The notes under the pieces are model-generated. The model saw only the letters and a program-made list of their open reading frames with translations. It made no database searches and was not told the origin of the DNA. DNA of 64,000 nt from Mariannaea sp. PMI_226 (taxonomy: Eukaryota; Ascomycota; Sordariomycetes; Hypocreales; Nectriaceae), in assembly GCA_024336345.1 (NCBI GenBank), contig JANFOG010000007.1, positions 806,001 to 870,000 on the forward strand, in the 5' to 3' direction. The translations under genes were made by a program, and so were the position numbers. Numbering within the stretch: the first letter of the stretch is position 1; every line of letters starts with the position of its first letter. Positions 10,195 through 22,487 of the stretch are shown here, piece after piece.

Positions 10195-13135
10195 AGTTGT
10201 GTATGGGTGAGTGGATTCTGGACAAGAAGAAAATGTGTAATGGTAACAAACAGAAGAGGGAAAACATTTGGATTTTGACACGCTATGATTATCCAAGAGT
10301 AAGTAGTAGCTAGAATCAGATGCAGAGGATGATCAAGCCCTCTTTATATTCAAGAAGAAAACGACAAGAGACAACCAAACAGAAACCATTGAGGTGTCTG
10401 GAGCAGCTTCGGTGAATTTTGCACCATGAGCGGGTATCAGCTCGCCATTGTACTTGTCCATGCACACGATACTCTCAATATCTCATGACAGATAATGGAC
10501 AAACAAGGGGACACGGAACACAGGCGAGTTCCTAGGCGAAATCAAAAGGTAAGCAGGATTGATAGAGGCCCAATCGCGAAGCACGGATGTGAAAAGATTT
10601 ACCGTATCGCTCATGGTTTCGACAAGACGTGCTCTGAATACGTTCAATTTGAGGCTCATTGCCCCCTTGCAAGATACCGGGGGGGCCGTCACGTTTGAAT
10701 GGCAATCAGAGGTGGTCAGTGGTGTGAACAGCGAACCAACGGACCCCCACCCCTTTTTTTGGCCCGATTTTATCTTCTTTTTAGAACACATATCAAGGTG
10801 ATGGGTGCTGACGGAGTCACCTCACCGAGAGGGATATCAAACCCTTACAAGCCCCGAGCGTTGGGCGCGGGAACTTGTTCCGAACCACAGCCCACGGTCT
10901 CCCGAGTGGTCGGGACCAGGGGCGAGCAAGATAAGCCAGGAGGCTCAACTGATGATGGCTCAGGCACGGACAAGGCAAGGTAACGTTGATGGGATCAAAA
11001 AAAAAACGGGCTTGGTATCGCCACACAGAGGCTGTGTCTTGCGGTACCGGATCGGAAGATGAGTTCCATGCGGAAGAAAGAAAAAAAGTGAGGTGAGTTT
11101 TGTTGTGTAGACTCATGTTGTCGTATTCGACTACGTGCCGGAATCGGAGTGGCTTTCTTGTTATAGATTTCTTTCTTTTCCTTTTCCTTTTGGTGGAAGA
11201 AGATTCGTGAATTTGTCACGGTGTGCGATGTTATTGAAAGGTGACATTCATTAACATCTCACTCGTGCATATTGCGGCCTCCCCCAGGCGATATAACCGC
11301 GTACATACGAAGGAAGAAGAAGACGTTCTACGCTTTACCAAGGTCCCGTGTTTTATCATTTACGATGGGCAGCGCAGCTAGGGCCCAAGCTCAGGGCAAA
11401 ATGCCAACTAACTATCACCCGACATTGCCCAAGCTGCTTTTAAAAAAAAACCCGAAAATAAAAGCGAACGAAAGAGAGACAGAATGCGAGTGAGGCATCA
11501 GACGAAAAAAACACGGGAAAAGAAGAAAACCCAACCTTCAAGGATCTTTCTTCACTGATTTCTTGACGTGTTCATCTTTTATTTTTATTTTATTAGTATT
11601 CAAAAGCCAGAGACCCAATAACTTCATTTGCCGACAACGGCGGATTGACAGTCCAGGGGTATATGCCATCACGAAATCTGTTTGCTCTGACTGACTGACC
11701 AATCGACTGTTTTGTCCGCCGGTTCGGTCAGTCCGTGGTCGGTCGGAGCATCGCAAAAAAAAAAAATGATGTGTTACAGAACGTGCCAAAGACGAAATTA
11801 ATCATTGATACATTTATTTTTTGCTGGGGTGTTTGCTGTAGACCAGCGATGGATAATATCCCTACTTTCTTTTTTCTTTCCTTCTTTTGTGTCCTCCTTT
11901 CTTTTTCCTCTTCTTATCTTCATCAGCGATATCGCATTGACACCTTGTTACAGACCAGACATCCTTTCATTCGCTTCGCAGCACCATCAACCAACAATCA
12001 ACCCCTGGCGAGTGATACGTAGCTCAGTGTAGTTGTGTTGCTCAGGCCCTCAGAAAGGCCTACCAGGAAATATTACGTTTCTTATGAAGCCCCTATCAAA
12101 GAATATCTCGGGTTTATTTTATTTTTATTTGTAATTTTGTTTTTGCTTCTCTCTGTTTCAAAAAAAAAAAAAAAAAAAAATATCCTCGTAACTACAGCCA
12201 TCCCAGCATCAATGCACTGTACCTATTGTAAGAAGCGTCTGGCGATTGAGTCCTTGAGAAATCACACCTCAATTGATCCGGTAGCACCCAGCACCATTCC
12301 GCCCTTCGGTAGTTAGCAGCGTAATTACTATACAAATATGAATACCAATTAAAAGCGCTTATTACGGTGAATACGTTACCACAACACTTGCAAGTGGATT
12401 GACAAAAGCCCTGCATTGATGGTGGGCGATGAGTCTAGGAGTATTTCTCCATTGTCGCTCAACATGCTTCATTTCAACCTCATTGCATGAGTTTAACTAC
12501 AGATATGACGTACGTAGATATTTCATATACGCTCCTCTAATTCAATGTCATCTAAATAATATCAGCGCATGCATTCAAGGCTACGTCCATCTGAATCGGT
12601 GACCCTATTCCCCGCGCAGAACAATACCACGTACTTTAGGGTAGGCCAACCTGGGCAGACAGCTCTAAATTTACTTCATTCTTTTTCAATTGAATGACAA
12701 GTTTTGACTCGCCATATCCATGAGAACAGACGATTCCTGATTCAACAATCTCCATGAATGCATGATGGAATTAATTAAGAATGAAATACCGACAGCGCCA
12801 AGATTGTATGCGGCGTTTCGGGCCAGCAAAACTGAATAGGAAATTTGAGGCTATAAAAAGCCGAAGCACAGGCAGCGATGCGAACTGAACAAGGACTGGA
12901 CTTCAAATGCATATATCCAATTTTCGCGTTACTAAACTATCTCGAGAGGATCGAGAGACTAGCTTCCCAAATGCCAAACTCCATTATCCTCCAAGGGGGT
13001 ATCCTTAGCATTGACGAATCGCAAGATCAAGGCCCGATCGGTTTCTAAGGGCCGTCATGAGACGTTCTTTTCTTTCTCCTAGCAGCCGGCGCCCTCCTGG
13101 CTCCAATTACAAAATAGGACTATTAAAACTGGAAC
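10195..13135. other. Long intergenic region
   Basis: About 2.9 kb without a supportable gene. It holds pyrimidine/purine tracts (11160-11220, 11860-11920) and homopolymer runs (11756-11766, 12160-12180). Short frames here (up to about 100 codons) have low-complexity translations and no splice-compatible neighbours. Confidence 0.5.
12160..12180 (+). repeat. Poly-A run, 21 nt
   Basis: Uninterrupted run of 21 A directly after a T-rich segment, in a spacer. It may be a simple microsatellite or the tail of a retroposed sequence; no target-site duplication was found by eye. Confidence 0.7.
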
Positions 13136-13735
13136 TTAGTTGGGCACAGCCATGTTCTCGTTCGCCTTGTAGCCCTCGGTGTTGGCACCCTGTGCCTCAC
13201 GGTGGGCAGTCTCCTTCTCCTGCTGGACAAGATCGCAGAGACCGCAGCAGCAGGCGGTGGCAATGTCGACAAGGCAGCTTCCCTGGAGGTTGTACTTCTC
13301 ACGGATGTTGGCACGCTGCATAGCCATGGGGATCCAGTGAAGACCGAAGCAACCGGAACCGCAGAAGAGAAGGCACTGTAGACATATTTGTTAGACCTCG
13401 AATACTTCCAAAAAGGAAACGAAAAAGGATGAATTGTGCGGATAACATACAGAGGTGTTGATGGGCTCATAGCCATCGAGGTTACCGTTCTTGCGGAGAC
13501 GGTGATGGGTCTTGCCAAAGGTAACACAAGGGAGGCACCAGGTGATCAGGCAGGTATCGATGGGGTTGCAGCAGCCGAAGAAGGCCTCGTGCCAAGGCTG
13601 GGAAGAGGCGGGAGACTGGGAGTTGACATGCTCACCGGGGCGGGCGAGGACGTCATTGACACGGTTCTTCCAGTCGTCGAGGTCGTTGTGGTCAATAGGA
13701 CCGTTGTTGTGCTGGTTCTGGGCAGGAGTGGCCAT
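13136..13735 (-). CDS. PLAC8-family cysteine-rich protein, 174 aa
   Basis: Exons 13735-13451 and 13375-13136, joined through a 75-nt intron with a GTATGT donor and a TACAG acceptor. The PLAC8 signature is clear: FFGCCNPIDTCLITWCLPC at residues 52-70, then VTFGKTHHRLRK. The second exon carries CLLFCGSGCFG, a hydrophobic Cys-rich segment, followed by the conserved R-x3-R-x2-Y-x3-G block and CCCGLCDLVQQEKE at residues 137-150. Family members are small membrane-associated proteins; fungal and plant relatives are linked to cell size, metal handling (cadmium resistance) and calcium. Which applies here is not visible. The N-terminal 50 residues are polar and variable. The leader contains a long TAC/GTA microsatellite. 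Confidence 0.92.
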
Positions 13736-13768
13736 TGTGTATAGAATAAATAAGTTAGGTAGGTAGTG

Positions 13769-13801
<33 letters not shown>

Positions 13802-16800
13802 AAGGAAGAAGTAGAGATAAAGAATGACTAAGAAAAGACACTGAGAGGTCGTTTGGTGAAATCGAAGTGAAGATATTGAAGGAGAGGCTGGATCGTTGAC
13901 AGATGTAAGGGAAGGGAGAAGAATCGGTAACTCTTGAACGGACGACCGCTTCAACTTATGTGAAAAACTCGTCAAGCCAATCTACTCTTCCTCGTCAACA
14001 CACTCTTGGACCTCAGCTCTGCGCCCTGCCTAATCCCGTAGAATTTCCCAGAATAAGCAATGCATACTGTTCGTCCGATGGACGAAACGCTATAATTCCC
14101 AGGACTAACCACCCCCCTTCCTCCCCTCAACCGCAAGGCTGATTGGCTTTTGGTGACTAGGTTGACCCAGTCCCCATCTGGAAAGAAAAGGGTGCACTGC
14201 TACGTAGAGGTAGAGAAGGGGGGGGGGGGACGCTTTCTTTCAGCCCTGTGGCTGTCTTGGATGGTATGATTCGACGTTGCAAGAAGCTGAGGGCGTTCGC
14301 GGGGAGATTTCCGTGCAGCAGAAGCCCGAGCAGCGCCACCAAATTTCTTTCTGGTGACGATGAGATTAGGACAACACTGGACTGGCGCCAAGGGACGCGC
14401 TACATCAGCCGCACATAGGACTACTTCCATACACAGTAAAAACAGTACATCGTAGATGCCTGCAGTAGGGCGTCTCGAGGCGTTCTTTGCAGAGAAAGTG
14501 GCTGAGATTTAGATTGAACTTATTAGTGCCGGTGGGAATACGGATGGCTTCAGGCCCGTCGGCTTGTTTCATCACCCGGCAATCATAGTATCAGTGACTT
14601 TTTATTTCACGACGCTACGGACTTTCGTACGATCCAAGGAGCAAGATGACGTTTTGAATCAGGAGGGCAAAGCCATTCCATTCCATACCTATCAGAGATG
14701 CACCTTAGTTTTTTTGTAGGTCGTACGCAAAGACGAATCCCGTAGCGATCAGCGGGGTAAAAGACTGCCCGTCTCACTCGTCACTGTCAACATTCACCAG
14801 ACGTCTCAGCTCCCGGACGATAGGGCCAATCAATGGGCTTAGTGCCCTGCAGGGATCTCAAGTACCGGATTTTGCCTCGTGCACTGCCCAATGCATACGT
14901 AGCTACCTTAACTGAATAGTTGAAGGTTTATTGTCGGGCTTTGATGGAGGGTCGGACCCCGGTCAGCTGAAGACGCTAAAGACTCAGGCGGCACATCCTA
15001 GTGAAGAGGAATGCCTTTTGATGCTTGTCTTGATGAGAATGAATGACCAAACATTTACATAGTACAGATTAGTTAGTAAAGAAAAAAAAAAAGAGGCGAG
15101 TCTGCCTAGATGATTGAGAAAGGGGCACGAGAAATCTCTGCAAACCAGGCCTTGATGCACGGACAAAGTAGTTTGCACAGAGTACAGTTCTGTCTACTGC
15201 TTGTGGTATGATGTTCTACTAAATCCAAAAGAAAGGACGAAGAAAAATAGTGGTCTCACCTGATTCATCCTTTAACCCAACTCTGCATACATACGCGCAT
15301 GCAGGGGGACCTCTTTCGTCCAATACCAGACATATCAAGGCACCTTGCTTTTTTTCGACTTGTCTCATTGACCAATGAGCCTGAGAGAAGCTGCCTGATA
15401 TCCCATTCTCATTGGCTACTTGCGTGCTTGTCCATCCTCTCAACTCGTCACGCCGTGTCACGGACGTGTTGAGACTGGTACCCCCCCTTGCCAGCCGTTT
15501 GATTACTCTGCATAAGCGCCTTCAGCCACCAAGCAGGGAAACCTGTGCGATCAAGTGTTCATTTCCCACATTTTTCAACCTGCAAGGAGTCTGTAGTCTG
15601 CAGTCTGCAGGGAAAGAAAAAGCACAACGTAATGATAAGTCAATCCGCTGCGGATGCATTTCTCTCCATTTTTCCCAGAAAGGGAATGAATCTCGAGGGG
15701 ATGCCAATGATCTTGAGTGTGCTCGAATGGTTGGTGGGCTGGCTGGCTGGCACTCCTTTCACCATCGTCCATCTGGTGGCTTGTCTTAGCGTCATGAATT
15801 GGAACACTTGAGACTCGAAGGGGTGGGCTCTATTTTTACATTTTGCAGAGAGGAAGTCTACTGTGTGCAGTGGAATGTCCTGTCCTGTTACCCCATGGTC
15901 TCAGTCCTGCAAGGAGGAGTAAAGTGCAGAATGTACATGCATGCAAGGTCGCATGACATTTCAACCTTCAATCATTGTGTTGTCTATGGCTGCATTGAAG
16001 CGTCAAAATGTGATCAGAGGTGCTGCCACAGCCCATCGACTCTCAAACTCAATTCGACAATGCCCAACTCAATATTCACGATAATAACGCCCCCAAGTAC
16101 TCCTCGCTTCTGTTTCTGCAGCTCCAACTTAGTTAGTATACCATAAATATCCATTTTGTCACATTTTCAAGCTCTTATCTCCGATGTGATCATCACACAA
16201 TAAGCCAGAAGGGGCATCGCGTGTTGATTGACAGCCTTGGCGAGTCTCTTCATATTCGCTTACCCTAGAGTTTGCGCATGTTCACATGTTGGACGCTACA
16301 TCTCGTTCTACCGGCGAAACTAAAATAAAAAGAAAACAGCCGAGGGTTCTATCTTCTAGTCTTGTTTTCTTATAAGTGAACGGAAGTGCGTATATATGTG
16401 CCGTGTCCGGGACATGTGACTGATTGGGGGCTCCTCTGTCGCACAACTCGTCCGGTGGCGATGACTATGCTGGTCTAGGATTCACATCTCTATTCTTCAC
16501 TTGAGCCTTTCCCTCTCATTTTCACTTGCTCAAGGAGACTATGAGCCCCTACTCCAGTCTTTTCTATCAAATATCGCGAGTTGGAGTTGAAGGATATCAC
16601 CTGATTCTATACAGCGACCAGGCGGCAAGGGGAGACTAACTGGTCACAGAAGGTTGGTGCGAACTGATCAAGGCTGTAAAATTTATCATACTCTTGGCAT
16701 TTTGGAGACTTTGTGGCACACTGCCGGGGAGAGACTCCCTCGCGACGTTCAGGGGACTCTTGTTACTGACTTCTGCCTTGTGTCTGAGAATGAGTATATT

Positions 16801-17662
16801 GATGCTCCTGCTTATCTTACTAGCAATTATTGTGACAAATTTTGCTATTTCAAGCGAAGCCGACCAGCTTACAGCATTGCATCTATCTTGTTTTCTCAGT
16901 GTGAACAGATTAAGTGTGCTGAAGTTGTGACTCTTTGAGGAAAGATGTACTATCAGGTCAAAGGCAACGCAGGATGAGAACCATTCAGGGGATAGAATTC
17001 TTAGATTGTTACTTCGCAGCTATCCCGCCGTCAAGTTTATTTACTATATACATATGAAAATATCTTGTACAGATCGCAACAATAGGTAACAGAGCTAAAT
17101 ATCTATTTCTTGATGGATGCCATGTTCCGATACGGCGCAGGAGTCGAAATTCCTTCCCGAGTTTATTCCTTAGATGTGAACTCGTTGAGCCATGTTTACT
17201 TGAGATATCTAGAGAGATAATAAGTTATTACTCATGAAAATAAAGTGGAATGCAATTACCAAAGAGTCTTATGAGGAAAAAAATCAGTTTTCATTACGGC
17301 TGCCGCTACGGGTCGCATCGATGGCGTCACCGCCATTATAATATTCCTCCGTATTACTATAGTAGAGACTGGCAATAAGGTCACCATTATTCTAATGGAC
17401 CCGCAACTTGGTCCCTCCCAATACGGTATCGTAATTCTGAAGTTGATGCTGCTTGATGTATCAACTGTACCGTTCGAAGAATACGAGAGTTGAAGTTTCA
17501 CTGTCTGCAATCAGCCCCCATGGTGATTGCTTGGGTATTGACTGCAGGTACCTACCCGTGCAAAGTATTCAGACTAGATAGGTCGTGGCGTGGGCTCAGC
17601 TGGTGACAGCTGTAAGGTGCGGGGCCGTGCAGGAGTATAAGATAAGGGACAGCCCTATAGTC
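13736..17662. other. Long intergenic region
   Basis: About 3.9 kb between the divergent PLAC8 and HET genes. It contains a poly-G run (about 14218-14229), a short (GGCT)n stretch near 15736-15750 and several pyrimidine-rich segments. A hydrophobic open frame near 16694-16930 lacks an ATG and a recognisable domain. Nothing here is convincing as a gene. Confidence 0.45.
13769..13801. repeat. (GTA)11-type trinucleotide microsatellite
   Basis: About eleven perfect GTA units lie 34 bases upstream of the PLAC8 start codon, so they are probably in its 5' leader (TAC repeats in the transcript). Length polymorphism between strains is expected for such tracts. Confidence 0.85.
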
Positions 17663-19818
17663 ATGTCAAGCGAACTCGCGGAACCGCCAGACTTCAGCAG
17701 GCCACGCGGCATTATTATCGAAATGACCCAGCCAGAGAGTTGGCTATGTTCCATTTGCATGCAAGTTGTCCAGCCCAAGGGCAATAGTCTGGCCTTTCGC
17801 AACGGTATCCCAACTGGTCAGACCTTGGAACAATTTCGGAGTGCGGCCGCCAACAACTGCTTCATCTGCACGAAACTATGGAACCTTAGCAAACAACATT
17901 CGCAGGCATGGGACAGCCTCACTTCAGAACGATGGAATTCTTTTCACTACATCGTCGATAGGGAGGAGTACGAAGGCAAACTGCACCAGATCAGAATTTT
18001 GGTTTTATTCGAGGACCCCACGCGGGAACAGAGCGAACAATCCACTGATATTCGTTTTAGACTGATTCCATTGGGTATGTAGTATGTTGTCTTGCTTCGC
18101 CGTTGCTGTCTACTATTTTTTCATTGCTGAGCTTCTTATATGTCTGCGGGCACTAAAGATGAACAGGCAGTGAATACGACAACTTGTTTATGTTCCCCGA
18201 GCTCCAGGGAAATACTGGGGCTTCGATAACACTGGACTTGGCCTACTCCTGGTTCCGCGAGTGCGCATCTCATCATAGCAACAGATGCAAGAAGCTTCCT
18301 ACGGCATCAGAGGGCCGACTTCCATCACGTCTCCTCGATGTTGGATCGGACAAGGATACGCACTGGAAGCTTTTAATCAGTGCGACTGATATTATAGAAT
18401 CGCCAGCCCCTGCCTATTTGACCTTGAGCTATCGGTGGGGAATAAATCCCAAGCATCCCCTTCTCTTAACATCCACCATAGACCAGCATCGCCGGGGGAC
18501 CAGAATCTCGGACCTGCCGCAGACATTCCAAGATTTAGTCTTGATTGCTCGATGGTTCGGTATCCAATATGTATGGGTTGACTGTTTCTGCATTATCCAA
18601 GATTGTCGAGACGACTGGGAGGCCGAAGCCCCTATGATGAGCCATGTCTACGCGAACGCTGCCTGTAATATTGCCGCGTCCGCCTCCGATAGTCCCGACG
18701 GCGGACTCTTTCGATCGCGCGACATCCAAGACATTCGGCCTGGCATCATTAGTACGACCTTAACCTCAGAGCTGCCTGAAAAGTTCTATATTTTTGACAA
18801 GAGTTACTGGGACCGCCAATTGCTAGGTGGACCGCTTCACCGCAGAGGCTGGGTCTTTCAGGAACGTGTCCTGGGGCCGCGGCAGCTATACTTCACACAA
18901 AACCAGATTCTTTGGGAGTGTCTCGAAGAGCATAAGTGCGAAGGATTTCCTCGCGGGATCCCCCTCCATAATTCGTCCAAAGACATCGACAGATTATTTA
19001 GCCTGCCGAAAAACAGGAAGACTTCGGACATGCGGGGGAAGGAGGGCCATCAAAGCCATCCAGGCAACAGCATGACTTTCGACGCAGTGGACCTATGGTG
19101 TGATCTCGTGACGGACTACTCCAGAAGCCATTTCACAAAGATAGAGGACAGACTTTACGCGTTTGCGGGAATTGCGAAACTCTTCAAGGAGGTTACGGGT
19201 GACAGGTACCTTGCTGGCGTATGGCGGTCACAGATCCTGCACCTGCTCAACTGGACCGTCTTTACCCCAAAGTCAAAGCTTTCAGCTACTTACAGAGCTC
19301 CTTCGTGGTCTTGGGCCTCTGTAGACGGGCCTGTCAAGCTACATAGTCCTGCGGCCGGCTTTGAGTTCCTGGTCTCCGTTGTTGATGTTGACGTGACCAC
19401 TAAAAGGAGAGGAATCGATGCGTTTGATGTTATTGGCGGGTTCATTAAGTTAAAAGGAGTGTTAATCACGGCCTGCTATATTCAGGGACCGACAGACGGC
19501 CAGCTACAAATTCAGGTAAGAGATGCAGACCTCTGCTCCTTCAGCGCGTGGCCATTTCTAGACACCACAGAGATACAGTTCCAGAGCTCTGGCAAGATCC
19601 ATTTTCTGGTTTTAAAAAGGCAGAAGATCTACTACCAGGATCCTGAACAGTCTGCCCAAGGCCAGGACATCGAGGTTACGTGCCTTATTCTATGTCCGAT
19701 AAGTGAGCTAGATGGTATTTATAAAAGGATGGGATGGTTCTCACTGAGGCAGGAGGAACCGGTCGCCGTACTACTTGCAGTCTGTAAAAGTGAATCGAAA
19801 GAAATTGTTATTATATAG
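17663..19818 (+). CDS. HET-domain (heterokaryon incompatibility) protein
   Basis: Exons 17663-18074 and 18167-19818, joined by a 92-nt intron (GTATGT..ACAG) with matching phase, give 687 aa. The HET domain spans about residues 218-380 and shows its classic blocks: YLTLSYRWG, DLPQTFQDLVLIARWFGIQY followed by VWVDCFCIIQD, MMSHVYANAACNIAASAS and RRGWVFQERVLGPRQLYF. The downstream region has YRAPSWSWASVDGPV, also typical. The N-terminal part has two CxxC pairs (CSIC, CFIC) that may bind metal. HET proteins trigger cell death on fusion of unlike fungal individuals in several species; many family members have no tested partner. An alternative start at 17585 adds 26 residues. Confidence 0.92.
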
Positions 19819-22487
19819 TTATTGCTAAAAATCTCCTCATAGTTCTTCCCCCAACCACCGTAACAAAGTATGAATAGGTAATTGGAGGAGCTAAGGTCTG
19901 GACCTAGCTCAAATCGTAGGTGATTGAATCTTCAAAATGGAAGGTTTACCCAATTTATAAAATAACGGTCCGCTTATATGTCAATAGCACCGGTACCTTC
20001 GCCGTGTGTCTGTAGGGTAGATACTCCAAAGTGTAAGCAGTGGTGTCACGGGGCGCCTGACCCATTGAAATACAGTGATAGTATTGGTAGGGAACATTGG
20101 AGTATCCGTACAGCTAACTTATTAGTTATTATTCCCAAGCGTTCCCCAAGCCTCCTCCCCGTTGAACGGGCAACGGGCTTTTCCTCTAGGGTAGGCTCCG
20201 CCCGACACATGTGCGTTCAACACAAAGGCGGCTGGGCTGATCTCTGGGGTAATTGCTGATTAATAGGGCGATACTTATTCTCGATGGGGGGCTAGAACTC
20301 GGTCTCCTTTCAATGAAGTTTAGTGCTGTACGTCAGCCACTGGGGACTGCTAAAGTGGTCGCCAAGATTTGAGGCGAACTCGGCAGATCTGAAAGGGCGA
20401 GACTAAAATGACGTGGGCACTTGTGCCGTTTCGACAGTCACTAGCTCAAGTTAGATATGGAGGCTTAATGGAGAACTGGTGATAATTACGCGTCTTCTCT
20501 ATTGCTTTGCAGGAGGACCTCAGGATGACATTAGAGTTGTTGGTCTTTGAGAAGAGAAAACTACTCCTCAGCAAAATATAATAGTAATTAGCAGAGTATA
20601 ATCCCAGAGTACTGATGTAATTAACTGATAAACTAAGGTGCTCCGAATAATTATTGCTAGTAGATCTCGTTGGGCGAAATTCCGAGCGCTCCGATCCTTC
20701 GCTCAGCACACTGACACGGTTCAGGGCCGGCGGCCAAAGGCGACTGGTTGGTGCTTCTCCGCCGGCGGCGATACGATACTGATCCACTCAGGGCCCCGCA
20801 AAAAAAACCCGGCAAATTCCTTCCCGGCTCTGTGCTGAGCCTTTCTATGAAACGATAATTCCAATTCTAATAAAAGGGCTGCTCGTCGTCTGGAGGGCAA
20901 ACAATGATAAGCTGACAACATGATCTACTATTGATGAGCCGTCGGTCATCCTTTCGATTGGTCAATTTTGCCTTCAGCGACTTGATCGACGCGTCGTCTA
21001 ATCAGGATCTGACCTGAGTTTTTCTCGAAACATCACCAAGATGGGGTTAGCCTCCGGCAGTGGCTAATGGTTTTTCCTTATCACGCAACACAACCAAGCG
21101 AATAGGAGGCTAATTTCTGTGTAACTCCCATCTTCCTCGGTTGGAAAAGACGTCAACAGCGTGAGCCAGTGATGGATTGCTCTGTTCAAACATCGAGTAC
21201 GATGCAGCTGTCCTCTGTTGGTCAATTAGGTGGCATTGGTCCTTTAGCAGGCTATAACGTTAGATAGTCTGCATGGTGGTTCGTACAGTACGTATCTGCA
21301 AGGCAAAACAGATACGGATTAATTACGGACTATGGAGTACAGTAAGCCTGAGATCCTAGCGTTCCACCCACGTGGCTGAAAAAAGTTGCGGCCGCCGGTT
21401 TGGATGGTGCAGTGGTTCGGCTCTTGATGGGCGAAAAACGAACCGCGAACTACTTCAATGCATAGTGCGTGTCATTCACTCCTGTTGATGCAATAGTAAT
21501 CTACTTGTTGGCAATTGTCTCTATTACCTTTTGATGCGGTTACTTGTCACCTTTAGATTTTTAAAACCACCGAGTTCAATCCTTGTCAATGCAATCCCTC
21601 GAGCTGAGACACGTTAGATATACTGTGTATACGACGAGCATTGCCCTGGTGAGACCGTATGAGCTCGATGTAGACATTTCTCCACTGCTACTAAATCAGC
21701 ACTTGCTGGAGAGACATTCGGTACATCAGCGGTATCCAGACTGCTGGGTCGGTGAAAGAAATGCTATCAGGACATGGTGGCAAAGGCTCCATTCGTAACC
21801 AAACAAAGCCTCGGTTGGCTTTGGTGTCAACTTTGAACGGGAATATGACGGGAGTGTCTGGAAGACTCCTCAAATAGGTTTGCGCTTTCAGGGCCCTCCG
21901 GCATATCATCCCCAATTCAATGCTTTTGGGGTTTGGGGGCGGCGCCTCATCCTACTTACGGTATGGTTGCTACCCTTCTCAACGCTTAATTCTCAGGCAG
22001 TTATCTCCCCTGAACGGCAAACAGATGCGAGAGCAAGACTCACGCATGAGTCGCGTGCTTTTGTCACTGGGCGGCGGCGGCGACCAATCTTGACAGCGAC
22101 GGCGACCGTCTTTATTACTAGGTCCATCGCCTCCCAGAGCCGGATACCTTTAGTGTCTCGCCTCCCCCATTCCCCCGTCGAATGGCAAGCAACACCAGAC
22201 TCTCGGAGTCTGCTGCTGTTTTTGCTTGTCCCCAATATTTCTCCATCATGCGGGGTAATTTCCATTACTCAAATTGACTGGGGTTAAAAGATAATCGACC
22301 CCAGTTCTTGTCTCCCCCCCCAGTTCATGCGACAGTGCATAATATAGAGCCCTATCTGGACTTGATAAGGACAATCATTCCCAGTTTCTTTCCTTGGTTT
22401 CAAAATTTTCTTGGTCTTTACAGCCTCTTATCCTTCCTCTCAGAGCGCTGCCCATCCGGATTTATTTTTTTCAAGAAGAAAACAAAA
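19819..22487. other. Long intergenic region
   Basis: About 2.7 kb with no supportable gene. An AT-rich block at about 20440-20660 and GC-rich blocks at about 20670-20830 and 22060-22110 alternate. The last 250 bases are T/C-rich and probably include the leader of the permease. Confidence 0.45.

Noticed and set aside
10817..11116. Short overlapping frames in the 10.2-13.1 kb spacer as genes
   Set aside because: All under about 100 codons, in several overlapping frames, with low-complexity or basic/Pro-rich translations and no recognisable motif.
16654..16938. Hydrophobic open frames suggesting a small membrane protein
   Set aside because: One frame lacks an ATG, the other has no conserved pattern, and there is no splice or promoter support.
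20281..20310. tRNA-like T-arm (GAGTTCTAGCCCC on the minus strand)
   Set aside because: No matching acceptor, D-arm or anticodon arm could be found upstream; not a tRNA.
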